Below the pieces are notes generated by a model. It was given only the letters and a program-made list of their open reading frames with translations, had not been told where the DNA came from and did not search any database. A stretch of DNA of 64,000 bases from Chlamydia trachomatis (GTDB taxonomy: Bacteria > Chlamydiota > Chlamydiia > Chlamydiales > 2-12-FULL-49-11), in NCBI GenBank assembly GCA_945862365.1, contig CAMAXK010000007.1:1-64000 (forward strand), in the 5' to 3' direction. Made by a program: the position numbers and the translations under genes. Below, in pieces: positions 49,069 to 58,233 of the stretch (positions are counted from its first letter, which is position 1; every line of letters starts with the position of its first letter).

Positions 49069-50303
49069 AAATCTCAAGATATGTTCTTTTTCCTATTTTT
49101 TTAATTATATTCATAGACAATTTTGGTTACTCACTCTTATTTAACATGTTAGGACCTATGCTACTGAAGCCGGAATATGGGATGATGGCCGCATCTACCT
49201 CTGTTCATCTTAAAAATGCGATGCTTGCTTTAACCTTTGGAATTTTCCCCCTAACTCAACTTTTTGCAGCTCCGCTCATTGGGGAGTTTGCTGACATTCA
49301 TGGAAGAAAGAATGCATTTTATATTTCCTTGATTGGAATGATGGTAGGTTTTTTGCTCTCTGCCTGGTCGGTCTCTCTGCATAGTCTTCTACTTTTATTT
49401 ATATCTCGCTTAATCACAGGGGTGTTTGCTGGAAATATCAGTATTTGTATGGCCTCAATTGCGGATTTAAGTACAGATGAAAAGGTGAGAGGAAAGAATT
49501 TTTCAATGGTTACTGCCTTATTTGGAATTAGTTGGATAGCTGCAATGATCCTTGGTGGCTATATTGCAAATCCAAACTTAATGGGAAAAAGCGGTCCTAT
49601 TTTTGCCTTTCTCTTCACCTCAGGTTTAACCTTTATAAATCTTTTGCTGATCCTCTTTATGTATAAAGACACCTCCCCAAAAGAGGGAGTTGCAAAGTTT
49701 GCCTTTGGCCAGGGACTTGTCAATATTAAAGAAACATTGATGCTTAAATCTACAAGGGTCTACTTTTTGATCTATTTCCTATGGTCCCTTGGCTGGGTAA
49801 TGGCGGTACAATGGTTCCCTGCCTATGCAATTGAGGTTTTTAAAGTAAGTGTCGATGACTTTACTACCTGGTATATTTTTATGGGAATTACCTGGGTTTT
49901 AGGTGCCTTTTTCGCCAAACATTTCCTTATTAATCGATTATCCACCCTATCTACTGGTATTTTAGGCTTTTTTTTCATGACGTCTTGTCTTTTTATCATG
50001 CAATTTATGACTATTTTCTCCCTATTTGCTATTTTTTTTATCCTAGGAAGCTTTTTTGCGGTATTTGCCATGAGCTCTTCTCTCAACTTAATATCATTTT
50101 CAGCTGAAAGAAGGGTTCAAGGGAAAATCATGGGCCTTTCCCAGTCTATGCAAAGCAGCGCCTTTGTTTTTGTTTCGTTTATCGCCTTTTTAGTGAGCCT
50201 TTATACCATCTCTATATTGTTCTATTTTGCTGCCTCTATATCAGCGCTAGGCCTTATTCTCCTTATATATAAGGGAATAGAAAAAAACAAACTTCATAAC
50301 TAG
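49065..50303 (+). CDS. MFS transporter (TetA-like)
   Basis: PLIGEFADIHGRKNAFYISLIGMMVGF motif A; LLFISRLITGVFAGNISICMASIADLSTDEKV. Confidence 0.85.
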   Translation: MKISRYVLFPIFLIIFIDNFGYSLLFNMLGPMLLKPEYGMMAASTSVHLKNAMLALTFGIFPLTQLFAAPLIGEFADIHGRKNAFYISLIGMMVGFLLSAWSVSLHSLLLLFISRLITGVFAGNISICMASIADLSTDEKVRGKNFSMVTALFGISWIAAMILGGYIANPNLMGKSGPIFAFLFTSGLTFINLLLILFMYKDTSPKEGVAKFAFGQGLVNIKETLMLKSTRVYFLIYFLWSLGWVMAVQWFPAYAIEVFKVSVDDFTTWYIFMGITWVLGAFFAKHFLINRLSTLSTGILGFFFMTSCLFIMQFMTIFSLFAIFFILGSFFAVFAMSSSLNLISFSAERRVQGKIMGLSQSMQSSAFVFVSFIAFLVSLYTISILFYFAASISALGLILLIYKGIEKNKLHN

Positions 50304-50388
50304 TTGATTATAAATAGCATGCGTTTTTTATATAATTAAAATATTTTGTATGTTATAATAAATACTTAATTAACAAATAGGAATCATT

Positions 50389-51687
50389 ATGACCGTAAAT
50401 CTAAATATTTCAGTCCCAATAAAAGGCCCAGCCCCTCAAAAAGACGATGTTTCCGAGGAGATGGCGTTCATGAATAATAAGGTGAAATTCACTCTTTATA
50501 AAAGTTGGATTGCCGTGGTCTCATTTTTTGAAAGAATCGGTGCTGGATTAGTTTCTTTTGTAGATAAAATTTTAAATCCTAAAGTATCTAGGAAGAAGAA
50601 TGAGTCTATTGGTAAGAATCTATTGCCAAATGGGATCCCAAACTTAGGAAATACGTGTTACATGGGGGCTTGTGTGCAAGCAATTGCAGGAAATGAGGCC
50701 TTAGAAAAAATGTTCAGAGGTTCAAAATGCGATAAACCAATAAAAAAAAGACTTTTGGATTTAATTGATGCAATCAAGGACCCTGATGCAAAAGGATCGA
50801 TTATGCCCTATTTTACCAAGAAATTTGAACAAGCTCTTACAGGAAGTGGATGGCAGAAAGATGATAAAAGACCAAGGGGTTTTAAAACGGCAGATTCAGA
50901 GGAATTACTTAGACATTTGCAAGAAACGATGGGGGTAACAAAAAAGCCCACGATAGTTTCTACAAAGAGCTATATCTCTGTTGCTGATTATACAACAAAC
51001 AAAAATATAGATTGTAGGAAAGAAATAGGAAGGGATAATGATGGGGTATGTGTTACCCTGAATAAAGATACCCCAACCCTTCAAGCATATTTTGACCGTC
51101 AGGTAAAAGGTGAAATGCTAGAGACTGTACACGAAATTAATCCTGATGGGAGCGTAGGCAAGCAGGTGGAAGAGAGGGAAGTGCTTTGGTCAAAAGTACA
51201 GGGCATGAAAGATGGTGTGATAAAAGAATCTCTCTCAGAGCTATTTAAATATGATGTAGAAAAAAAATCCTTTGGAACCCCCTGTTCTTTATTTTCTAAG
51301 GGATCTAAGAATTATCAAATGCTGGTAGATTTTTTTGGTAAATACGAGAATTTAGAAAAAGAGTATTGCGAAAGCAGACCACAGGTTAGATTTTGTCGTC
51401 AATCTAAACTCACTACAGAGCTTGTCAATAAAGACTCTGAGATGATTGCCGTAACGATTCAAAATCCAAATAAATCCTTTAATCCAGATGAGTTTATAAA
51501 AGCAAATGGTCTTGAATTTAGACTTTCAGGGATGATCAAAAGGACCGGTGGCAACCATTATACCTATTGTAGTCGGAATATGATTGGGGAATTTGTAAAT
51601 TTTGATGATAAAACTGTGAATAAAATTAAAAATACTAGTTTTGCTAGAATAGTCTTCTATGAAAGAGTTAAAAAAATAATTTCATAA
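50389..51687 (+). CDS. USP (C19)-like deubiquitinase, candidate effector
   Basis: Cys box GIPNLGNTCYMGACVQAIAG; His box GGNHYTYCSRN followed by EFVNFDDKTV. Confidence 0.8.
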   Translation: MTVNLNISVPIKGPAPQKDDVSEEMAFMNNKVKFTLYKSWIAVVSFFERIGAGLVSFVDKILNPKVSRKKNESIGKNLLPNGIPNLGNTCYMGACVQAIAGNEALEKMFRGSKCDKPIKKRLLDLIDAIKDPDAKGSIMPYFTKKFEQALTGSGWQKDDKRPRGFKTADSEELLRHLQETMGVTKKPTIVSTKSYISVADYTTNKNIDCRKEIGRDNDGVCVTLNKDTPTLQAYFDRQVKGEMLETVHEINPDGSVGKQVEEREVLWSKVQGMKDGVIKESLSELFKYDVEKKSFGTPCSLFSKGSKNYQMLVDFFGKYENLEKEYCESRPQVRFCRQSKLTTELVNKDSEMIAVTIQNPNKSFNPDEFIKANGLEFRLSGMIKRTGGNHYTYCSRNMIGEFVNFDDKTVNKIKNTSFARIVFYERVKKIIS

Positions 51688-51755
51688 TCGAATTGAGTGT
51701 GGTTAATTCTTCTTTTATGGTATAATTAAAGTATTAATAAATATTAGGATAAGAT

Positions 51756-53348
51756 ATGACGACAACTTTTACCACAGCCCAGCTGAAAGAATTTGAGAAA
51801 GAGCAATGGACCTTAGCGGTTTTTGCCCCATGTGACAAAAGTTGGGAGGAGCTAAAGAAGGCACCAGGTATTAAGATTAACCCATTTCTTAAATCTGCAG
51901 TATTTAGAGTGCTATTTGCCTTTGTTTGCTTTTTATTTGTCATACCAAGAATCGCTATCGGTGAAAAAATCAAACTTTCTAACGACGGGGAGAAAAGATC
52001 AGGGTATCAGTTAGCTCAAATTTTTGCTAAAAGAAGATCGTTTAATGCTCAACCTCAGGTTGTTGTAAATCCGCCTCCAGCCCAAATTCCAGTCCAGCCT
52101 CCAACAACACCTCCAACAACACCTCCAACAATACCTCCAACAATACCTCCAACAATACCTCCTTCGAACACGCTTCAGGCTCAGCCACCCACCCAAGATC
52201 CAACTCGGCCTTCAGCTCAATCACAGCCTTTTACATCGCAGAGTTTAGTGAAATCTAAAGGGGGGGTAGAAGCTAGTGGATTAGCTCTTAGAAGTGGATT
52301 GGATAACCTTGGAAATACCTGTTATATAAATGCTTGTATTCAGCTTATTGCGAGCATTCCAGCAATATCCCATGAATTATTAACAAGTGGACGTGACATT
52401 CCATTAAGAACTGCGCTTGTTAATTTAGTAGAGGCTTTAAAAGATTCAAGTAGCACCCAAGGAGAGATAGGCTCATTAAATAAAATATTTTATAATATTT
52501 TAATGGGAACGGAATGGAATTCAGGAGATAGGGCTGGCTGGGGTAGAATGAATGATACTTTTGACCTGTTACTATTTCTCTCACATGAGCTTGGTGTAGA
52601 TATGAGAAATGTATCATCTATAACAAGTGAAAAATCATATATCGAGGTTAACTTCTTGACAAAAAAGGTGTTGGGTACACTCCAAATAGAAAAATCTGAC
52701 GACCTCAGTGAAGCATTTAGATTGCCTAGAGATAGGGGTAATAAAACGATACAGCAATTGATTACCGATGAGATGGGTGTCCGTGAGGTAAAATTATATT
52801 CTCGTAAAATCAATTCTTCCGAGATTGGATCAGAGGTGGTAGAAAGAGCTGTATTACTACATACTGTTAATGCATTAGATGAACCAAATAGAGCTAACTT
52901 ATTGAAACAGTTCTATGATAAAAATGGAAATCTTTATTCTGAGAATCATTTTTCTCAAGGAAAAGAAAAGCATGAGACGATTATTAAAGCCCTAGGGATG
53001 GATTATGATACTATATTGAATAATTACTGCCGAAGTAAAGAAGCAGCTGGTGAATATGAATTTATTCAAAGAGATCAACTATCAACAGAAGAGTTGACTA
53101 AAGGATCTCAAGGTTTTTTTGTATCTATTGAAAATCCAACAAGTACATTTAAACCAGATAGAGAGGTTAAAATTGGTGGGGATACTTTTAGATTACAAGC
53201 TGTTGTAAGAAGAAATAACACTCCACACTACATGCTTTGCGAAATCTCTGAGGATGGTAGATCTGGAGTTAAATATAGCGATGGGCATGTAGAAAAAGGT
53301 ATAGAGACCTCTTGGGCTAGACATCTTTATTACCAAAAAGTAGTGTAA
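51756..53348 (+). CDS. USP (C19)-like deubiquitinase with hydrophobic N-terminal segment and Pro/Thr linker, paralogue of preceding gene
   Basis: LDNLGNTCYINACIQLIAS; NNTPHYMLCEISEDGRSGVKYSDGHVE; FRVLFAFVCFLFVIP segment. Confidence 0.78.
   Translation: MTTTFTTAQLKEFEKEQWTLAVFAPCDKSWEELKKAPGIKINPFLKSAVFRVLFAFVCFLFVIPRIAIGEKIKLSNDGEKRSGYQLAQIFAKRRSFNAQPQVVVNPPPAQIPVQPPTTPPTTPPTIPPTIPPTIPPSNTLQAQPPTQDPTRPSAQSQPFTSQSLVKSKGGVEASGLALRSGLDNLGNTCYINACIQLIASIPAISHELLTSGRDIPLRTALVNLVEALKDSSSTQGEIGSLNKIFYNILMGTEWNSGDRAGWGRMNDTFDLLLFLSHELGVDMRNVSSITSEKSYIEVNFLTKKVLGTLQIEKSDDLSEAFRLPRDRGNKTIQQLITDEMGVREVKLYSRKINSSEIGSEVVERAVLLHTVNALDEPNRANLLKQFYDKNGNLYSENHFSQGKEKHETIIKALGMDYDTILNNYCRSKEAAGEYEFIQRDQLSTEELTKGSQGFFVSIENPTSTFKPDREVKIGGDTFRLQAVVRRNNTPHYMLCEISEDGRSGVKYSDGHVEKGIETSWARHLYYQKVV
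52101..52160 (+). repeat. 12-bp in-frame tandem repeat encoding PTTP/PTIP
   Basis: ccaacaacacct x2 then ccaacaatacct x3. Confidence 0.9.
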
Positions 53349-53403
53349 ATTTTTTTCTAAATATACACCACCTTACATAAGATGAATTTTCAAATGCAGA
53401 TAT

Positions 53404-53441
53404 AACCACCCGCAAGCAAAGCTTACTAGAGAACACAAAGG
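53404..53441. repeat. Partial copy of the dispersed repeat
   Basis: aaccacccgcaagcaaagcttactagagaacacaaag matches left end of 737-861. Confidence 0.7.
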
Positions 53442-53572
53442 AAAACATTTAAATCTTTTCTAAATCCCTATCATCATAAAGTTATTTCTATCTCTTTAAC
53501 TTAGATCAAAGAATGTAAGGATAAAAAATGTAAATGATTTTTTATTAGACCTTGAGAAAATACAAAGAAATA

Positions 53573-53606
53573 AAAAAAACCACTTCCCGAAGGAGGTGGT
53601 TTTTTT
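53573..53606. terminator. Hairpin terminator downstream of rpsI (possibly bidirectional)
   Basis: aaaaaaaccacttcc-cgaa-ggaggtggttttttt. Confidence 0.75.
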
Positions 53607-53632
53607 GATCCATAATAGTTCTGTAGTGACGA

Positions 53633-54031
53633 TTAACGTTTAGAGAACTGGAATGATTTACGAGCACCAGGCTTACCAGGTTTCTTACGCTCTTTTCTTC
53701 TTGGGTCACGTGTTAGAAAGCCTGCTTCTTTTAAAGCTGGGCGTCTTTCTTCCACTTCAGATACCAATGCGCGTGAAATTGCGTGTCTGATAGCAACCAT
53801 TTGCCCTTGTGGGCCTCCACCTCTTACATTGATCACTATATCTCTGTTCTCCACTTCGCAAAGCTTAAGGGGAGATAAAACGGTGTCTTGCTGAAACTCA
53901 ATAGGAAAGAAATCTTTCAATTCTCTTCCATTGATTTTGATTGAGCCTTTACCATCACGAAGGTAAGCTCTAGCAACAGCTGTCTTTCTTCTTCCTGCGG
54001 CCATAGATGTATTAGTAGTCTTTTTCTTCAT
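53633..54031 (-). CDS. rpsI: 30S ribosomal protein S9
   Basis: AAGRRKTAVARAYLRDGKGSIKINGREL, GGGPQGQMVAIRHAISRAL, LTRDPRRKERKKPGKPGARKSFQFSKR. Confidence 0.97.
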   Translation of the reverse strand: MKKKTTNTSMAAGRRKTAVARAYLRDGKGSIKINGRELKDFFPIEFQQDTVLSPLKLCEVENRDIVINVRGGGPQGQMVAIRHAISRALVSEVEERRPALKEAGFLTRDPRRKERKKPGKPGARKSFQFSKR

Positions 54032-54046
54032 ATTCGTTTATCTCCT

Positions 54047-54490
54047 TTAAATATCCACAGAAATTGGCTGTTGTGCTTGCATATTATGAGTTCCCTCTGC
54101 AAAGATGTGAAGTTTCTTCCTCATAGCTCTACCAAGAGTAGTTTTTGGCATCATACCATAAACTGCTTTTTGAAGAATTCTTTCCGGATGTCTTTCCATT
54201 ACTCTTTTGTAAGGAATTTCTTTAAGTCCGCCGAGCCATCCTGTGTGGTGTCGATAAACTTTTTGAGCTTCTTTATTACCAGTAACCTTCACCTCTTTAG
54301 CATTGATCACGATTACGCAATCACCCGTATCTTGGTTTGGTGTATAGGTTGGCTTGTGCTTGCCGCAAAGAATTTTTGCAATTTCACTTGCAAGTCTTCC
54401 AAGAGTTTTTCCTTTAGCGTCAAATAAATAGTGAGGAACGTTATCTTTTTGTTTTGTAAAAAAGACCGTTCTATGTTTGTGATTTATCAT
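54047..54490 (-). CDS. rplM: 50S ribosomal protein L13
   Basis: DAKGKTLGRLASEIAKIL, DCVIVINAKEVKVTGNK, MPKTTLGRAMRKKLHIFAEGTHNMQAQQP. Confidence 0.97.
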   Translation of the reverse strand: MINHKHRTVFFTKQKDNVPHYLFDAKGKTLGRLASEIAKILCGKHKPTYTPNQDTGDCVIVINAKEVKVTGNKEAQKVYRHHTGWLGGLKEIPYKRVMERHPERILQKAVYGMMPKTTLGRAMRKKLHIFAEGTHNMQAQQPISVDI

Positions 54491-54619
54491 GGTTTTCCTC
54501 TAAAAATCATTTCGTAAGGAGTAGTATACATTATGTACTTCTTTCTTGCAAATGGATTTTTATTGAAAAGAGAACTCCCTTAAGGTATACTTTTTTGCTT
54601 AAAACATTATAGGAAATCC

Positions 54620-55939
54620 TTGATGACAAAGCAAAAGAATCCAAAAAATTTCTACATTAGAACTTACGGCTGTCAAATGAACGAGCTTGATAGTGAAATA
54701 ATGATAGGTCAGCTGATGCAGCGTGGCTTTAATCGTGTTTACACTGAGGATGAAGGTGATATTTTAATTTATAATACTTGTTCGATTAGAGATCTTGCTG
54801 AAAGGAAGGTAATGGGGAAATTGGGGGTTTTAGGAAGAGGGCCTACCAGAGATAAAATTATAGGGGTGACAGGCTGTATGGCGGTTGCTAAAAAGGAGAG
54901 TTTATTTAAAAAGCTGCCCCATTTGGATTTTGTGTTAGGAACAAATAATATCTCTGATCTTGGATCTATTATAGATGAGGTGATTCACACTGGAAAGCAG
55001 ACAGCTGCTTTGGATAAAAAGTTTGTGGAAGATTTAGATTATTTAGTGGCAAAAAGAGATTCAAATATTTCCGCACACGTTTCAATTATTAGAGGGTGTG
55101 ATAAGTATTGTACTTATTGTGTAGTTCCCTACACAAGGGGTAGAGAGGTTTCTCGTCCCCATGAAGATATTGTTGCTGAGGTAAAAAAACTTGTTGACGA
55201 TGGGTATAAAGAGGTGACCCTTTTAGGGCAAAATGTAAATAGTTATGGAAAGGATCAAAAAGAGTGGAATGTCTTGTTTCACGATTTATTAGAAAAGATC
55301 GATCAAACAGGGATAAAACGGGTTCGCTTCTTAACTTCTCACCCAGTAGATATCACAAAAAATTTGATGGAGGCAATTAGAGATTTGCCCTCTTTATGTG
55401 AGTTTGTCCATTTTCCTATGCAGGCTGGCAGCAATCGGATTTTAAAAAAAATGCACCGTATTTATACCCTAGAGGAATATTTAGAAAAAGTTGCTATGCT
55501 TAAGGAAATCGTACCTGGTGTTGCCCTTGGTACCGATATGATTGTAGGTTTTCCCACAGAGACCGATGAGGAGTTTGAACAAACTTACTCGAATATGGAA
55601 ATGGTTAACTATAGTACCGCTTTTCTCTACACCTATAGTCCAAGACAGGGGACACCAGCTATGCGTTTTAAAGATGACATTCCTGAAGAGGTGAAAAAAT
55701 ATAGACATGCAAGACTTTTTGAACTACATAAGCAACAATCCTCGGAGCAAAGACTCTCTATGATCGGAACTTCGGTAGAGGTTTTATTTGAAAAATGGAG
55801 TGATGAGGGCATGTTGAAGGGAAGGACTAGGTGCTGGAGAAAGGTGATTGCCAAAGGTCCATCCAGTATGGTAGGTGAGATAGCTTATGTAAAAATCGAT
55901 AGTTTTCAACATGAAACCCTTATCGGCTCTTTAGTTTAA
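54620..55939 (+). CDS. miaB: tRNA-2-methylthio-N6-dimethylallyladenosine synthase
   Basis: FYIRTYGCQMNELDSEIM, YNTCSIRDLAERKV, SIIRGCDKYCTYCVVPYTRGREVSRP, C-terminal TRAM. Confidence 0.96.
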   Translation: MMTKQKNPKNFYIRTYGCQMNELDSEIMIGQLMQRGFNRVYTEDEGDILIYNTCSIRDLAERKVMGKLGVLGRGPTRDKIIGVTGCMAVAKKESLFKKLPHLDFVLGTNNISDLGSIIDEVIHTGKQTAALDKKFVEDLDYLVAKRDSNISAHVSIIRGCDKYCTYCVVPYTRGREVSRPHEDIVAEVKKLVDDGYKEVTLLGQNVNSYGKDQKEWNVLFHDLLEKIDQTGIKRVRFLTSHPVDITKNLMEAIRDLPSLCEFVHFPMQAGSNRILKKMHRIYTLEEYLEKVAMLKEIVPGVALGTDMIVGFPTETDEEFEQTYSNMEMVNYSTAFLYTYSPRQGTPAMRFKDDIPEEVKKYRHARLFELHKQQSSEQRLSMIGTSVEVLFEKWSDEGMLKGRTRCWRKVIAKGPSSMVGEIAYVKIDSFQHETLIGSLV

Positions 55940-56111
55940 ATTCTGCACTGTCAAGACCGGCCGCTTTATAGCCGACTAGGGTGATCTAAATCTACCCAAG
56001 TCTTTTATTATCAATATTTTTCACGAATGTCTTAGTAAAGCAAAAAATAATTGACTTTTTCTATAATTATGCTCTTATTAAGTTATAATAAACAAAGATT
56101 AGGAGGTTATT

Positions 56112-56582
56112 ATGGATAGTGTTGGTTGGACTCGTCAAAGTACAAGCGTTCCCACTGGAGCAACTCCGGAAGCTCAAAAGAAAGAGCTTGAAACACTAGA
56201 ATGGATGGTTAAGAACAAGATACTTCCCCGACAATATTCTAGCCCTGAATTGTTAAAGGATAGGGTAAAAGTTTTAACAGCAAATTTGGCACCCCCTGTT
56301 CCGACAATACCCCAAGAGACGAAAGTTTTATATAGGGAAGCTATAAATGCAGCTGGAGAAGAGAAAGAGATTAAGCAGATAGAATGGGTGTTAGAACACA
56401 AGTTAGAAATTTCAAATCGTACACCTGAACAGTTAAAGGCTAGGTTAGAACTTCTGGAAGCACGTGAATATACGCGAGCAGAGTTTTTAAAAAAACACCC
56501 AGGAAGTACAGTGCAAGAGATTCCCTTTGGTAGTGGGATAGGAGCTAAAATGATACCAAGCGGTTTTCCTATCAAAAGGTGA
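56112..56582 (+). CDS. Hypothetical protein with duplicated helical module
   Basis: QKKELETLEWMVKNKILPRQYSSPELLKDRVKVLTA vs EEKEIKQIEWVLEHKLEISNRTPEQLKARLELLEA; AGGAGG RBS. Confidence 0.65.
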   Translation: MDSVGWTRQSTSVPTGATPEAQKKELETLEWMVKNKILPRQYSSPELLKDRVKVLTANLAPPVPTIPQETKVLYREAINAAGEEKEIKQIEWVLEHKLEISNRTPEQLKARLELLEAREYTRAEFLKKHPGSTVQEIPFGSGIGAKMIPSGFPIKR

Positions 56583-56617
56583 TAGATTTGATATAAACAT
56601 AAGATTTTAAACAGCTT

Positions 56618-56662
56618 AAGCCCTGCTGGAACTTCTCTAAATGATTCAGCAGGGGTTATTAT
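56618..56662 (+). terminator. Possible terminator hairpin
   Basis: CCCTGCTG ... CAGCAGGG with 18-nt loop, then ttattatt. Confidence 0.4.
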
Positions 56663-56790
56663 TCAATAAGCTATAATAATCTATTCTAATTCATTAATTT
56701 AAGTAATTTTATTATAAAACACTTTATCAATGTTAATATATAATAATGTGTGCTATAATAGTCCTATATTATTATATGGGGGTAATTATT

Positions 56791-58107
56791 ATGGAAGGAT
56801 TACGAGGTACAACAGAAGAAATTGGTGGAGGCGCATCCGCTTTACCCCCTAATGCACCAGGGGCAGCTATAGCTCTACCATTATCTATTGGGCGGCCTGA
56901 AGGGGTTGCAAAAGCTGTAAAAACCGCTGAAATGTTAAAGATTGAGCAAGGGGCGCTCCTTCAGAGGGGATCATCTATATTAGAGGGTTTATCTAATGAT
57001 ACCGATTCAGAAACTATTGAAACCGATGCAATAAGGGCCGCTTTTAGCTTTATAGGTCAAATTAAACGATTTGTAGAAGATAAAAAAACTACTGAGTTAG
57101 CCAGCTCGAGAATCTGGAATTTAGTTTCATCTACCATTGCAAAATTGACAGGGGAGGATCCCTCAAAACTAGAGAAGCTTTATGAGCAGGTGAATAAAGC
57201 TTTACTTAGTAAATGTATAGAGCAATTGACTCATTTAGCCGCTGGTGCAACAATAAATATAAATAAGTATAGATCATCACCCGCCCTTTCTTTAGATCGA
57301 ACTGAGGTATGGGAGTTTTATCAAAAGCTTAAAACGCTAGATACAGTTTTATTGGAGGATCAATCCTTTATAGACATTACCCTTGTTTTAGAGGATATCT
57401 TGAATTTAAAACAATTAACAGCAGGCTCGGTAAAAAAGAGAATTCAACGAAATATCTATTTTGATTATAAAATTGAAAAGGCAAACCGCGCTTTTTTAAA
57501 ATTGATTGATAGATGTGACCCTCCTCAAGCTTCGGAACTGAAAAGTGAGGTGGATATCAGTGAATTTATGCAGGAATACAATTTTGAGCGCGTTACACTT
57601 ACATTAGAGTTTCAAGAAAAAGTATATAGAGATCCAAGATGCAGTCAGCCTGAGGTTAAATTTGCATTAGTTAAGGAAATTTATACAAAAGAGTTTGGAT
57701 ACTTTGTAGTCTTTCCAGCAAAGAATTTCGAAATCTTAACACATTATCTAGGAAAAATGCTGCTAAATGGTGAGAAAACTGGAATTTCGCCAGAAGTGCT
57801 CGGGAATGCCTTTCCAGCTCTAGCGCCCTATTTAGCACTTATGAGCTCTGAGCTACAGGGATTTAATCAGATGTTTAATTTACAGCTTGAAAATGATTCT
57901 CAGGTATTGGCTCATTTTCATAAAATATTAAAAAAATCTGCTGGTGATCCGGAAAGAGTTTCTCTAAAGAATCAATTAGAAGCTGTAGACGCTTCAAGAA
58001 GAGGGGGGATATTTCCTCTTCTGTGTCAGTTTCTTAATAGAATCCCTTTTGTAATAAGTCCCATAGAGCCCCCTTTGAAGGAGTTAGAGGCGTCCTCCTA
58101 TCAATAA
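56791..58107 (+). CDS. Hypothetical accessory protein, effector candidate
   Basis: MEGLRGTTEEIGGG start after gggggt RBS-like sequence; CTATAAT at 56753-56759. Confidence 0.6.
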   Translation: MEGLRGTTEEIGGGASALPPNAPGAAIALPLSIGRPEGVAKAVKTAEMLKIEQGALLQRGSSILEGLSNDTDSETIETDAIRAAFSFIGQIKRFVEDKKTTELASSRIWNLVSSTIAKLTGEDPSKLEKLYEQVNKALLSKCIEQLTHLAAGATININKYRSSPALSLDRTEVWEFYQKLKTLDTVLLEDQSFIDITLVLEDILNLKQLTAGSVKKRIQRNIYFDYKIEKANRAFLKLIDRCDPPQASELKSEVDISEFMQEYNFERVTLTLEFQEKVYRDPRCSQPEVKFALVKEIYTKEFGYFVVFPAKNFEILTHYLGKMLLNGEKTGISPEVLGNAFPALAPYLALMSSELQGFNQMFNLQLENDSQVLAHFHKILKKSAGDPERVSLKNQLEAVDASRRGGIFPLLCQFLNRIPFVISPIEPPLKELEASSYQ

Positions 58108-58233
58108 GATATTCATTATTAACTAGTTATATCACCAAGAGAAAGTCTTACTATTTTAAATTAATTAATATATAAATTGAATTTTTATTCTAATTAAGTT
58201 ATAATTAAATCATAATTAATAAAAACAGGGTGT

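Noticed and set aside
52011-52224. Minus-strand ORFs over the Pro/Thr linker of the second USP
   Set aside because: Low-complexity antisense of a 12-bp coding repeat (WRYCWRYC..., LLEVLLEV...).
55940-56050. GC-rich hairpin ccggccgctttatagccgact as riboregulator
   Set aside because: Weak pairing, no conserved motif, most simply a degenerate intergenic/terminator sequence.
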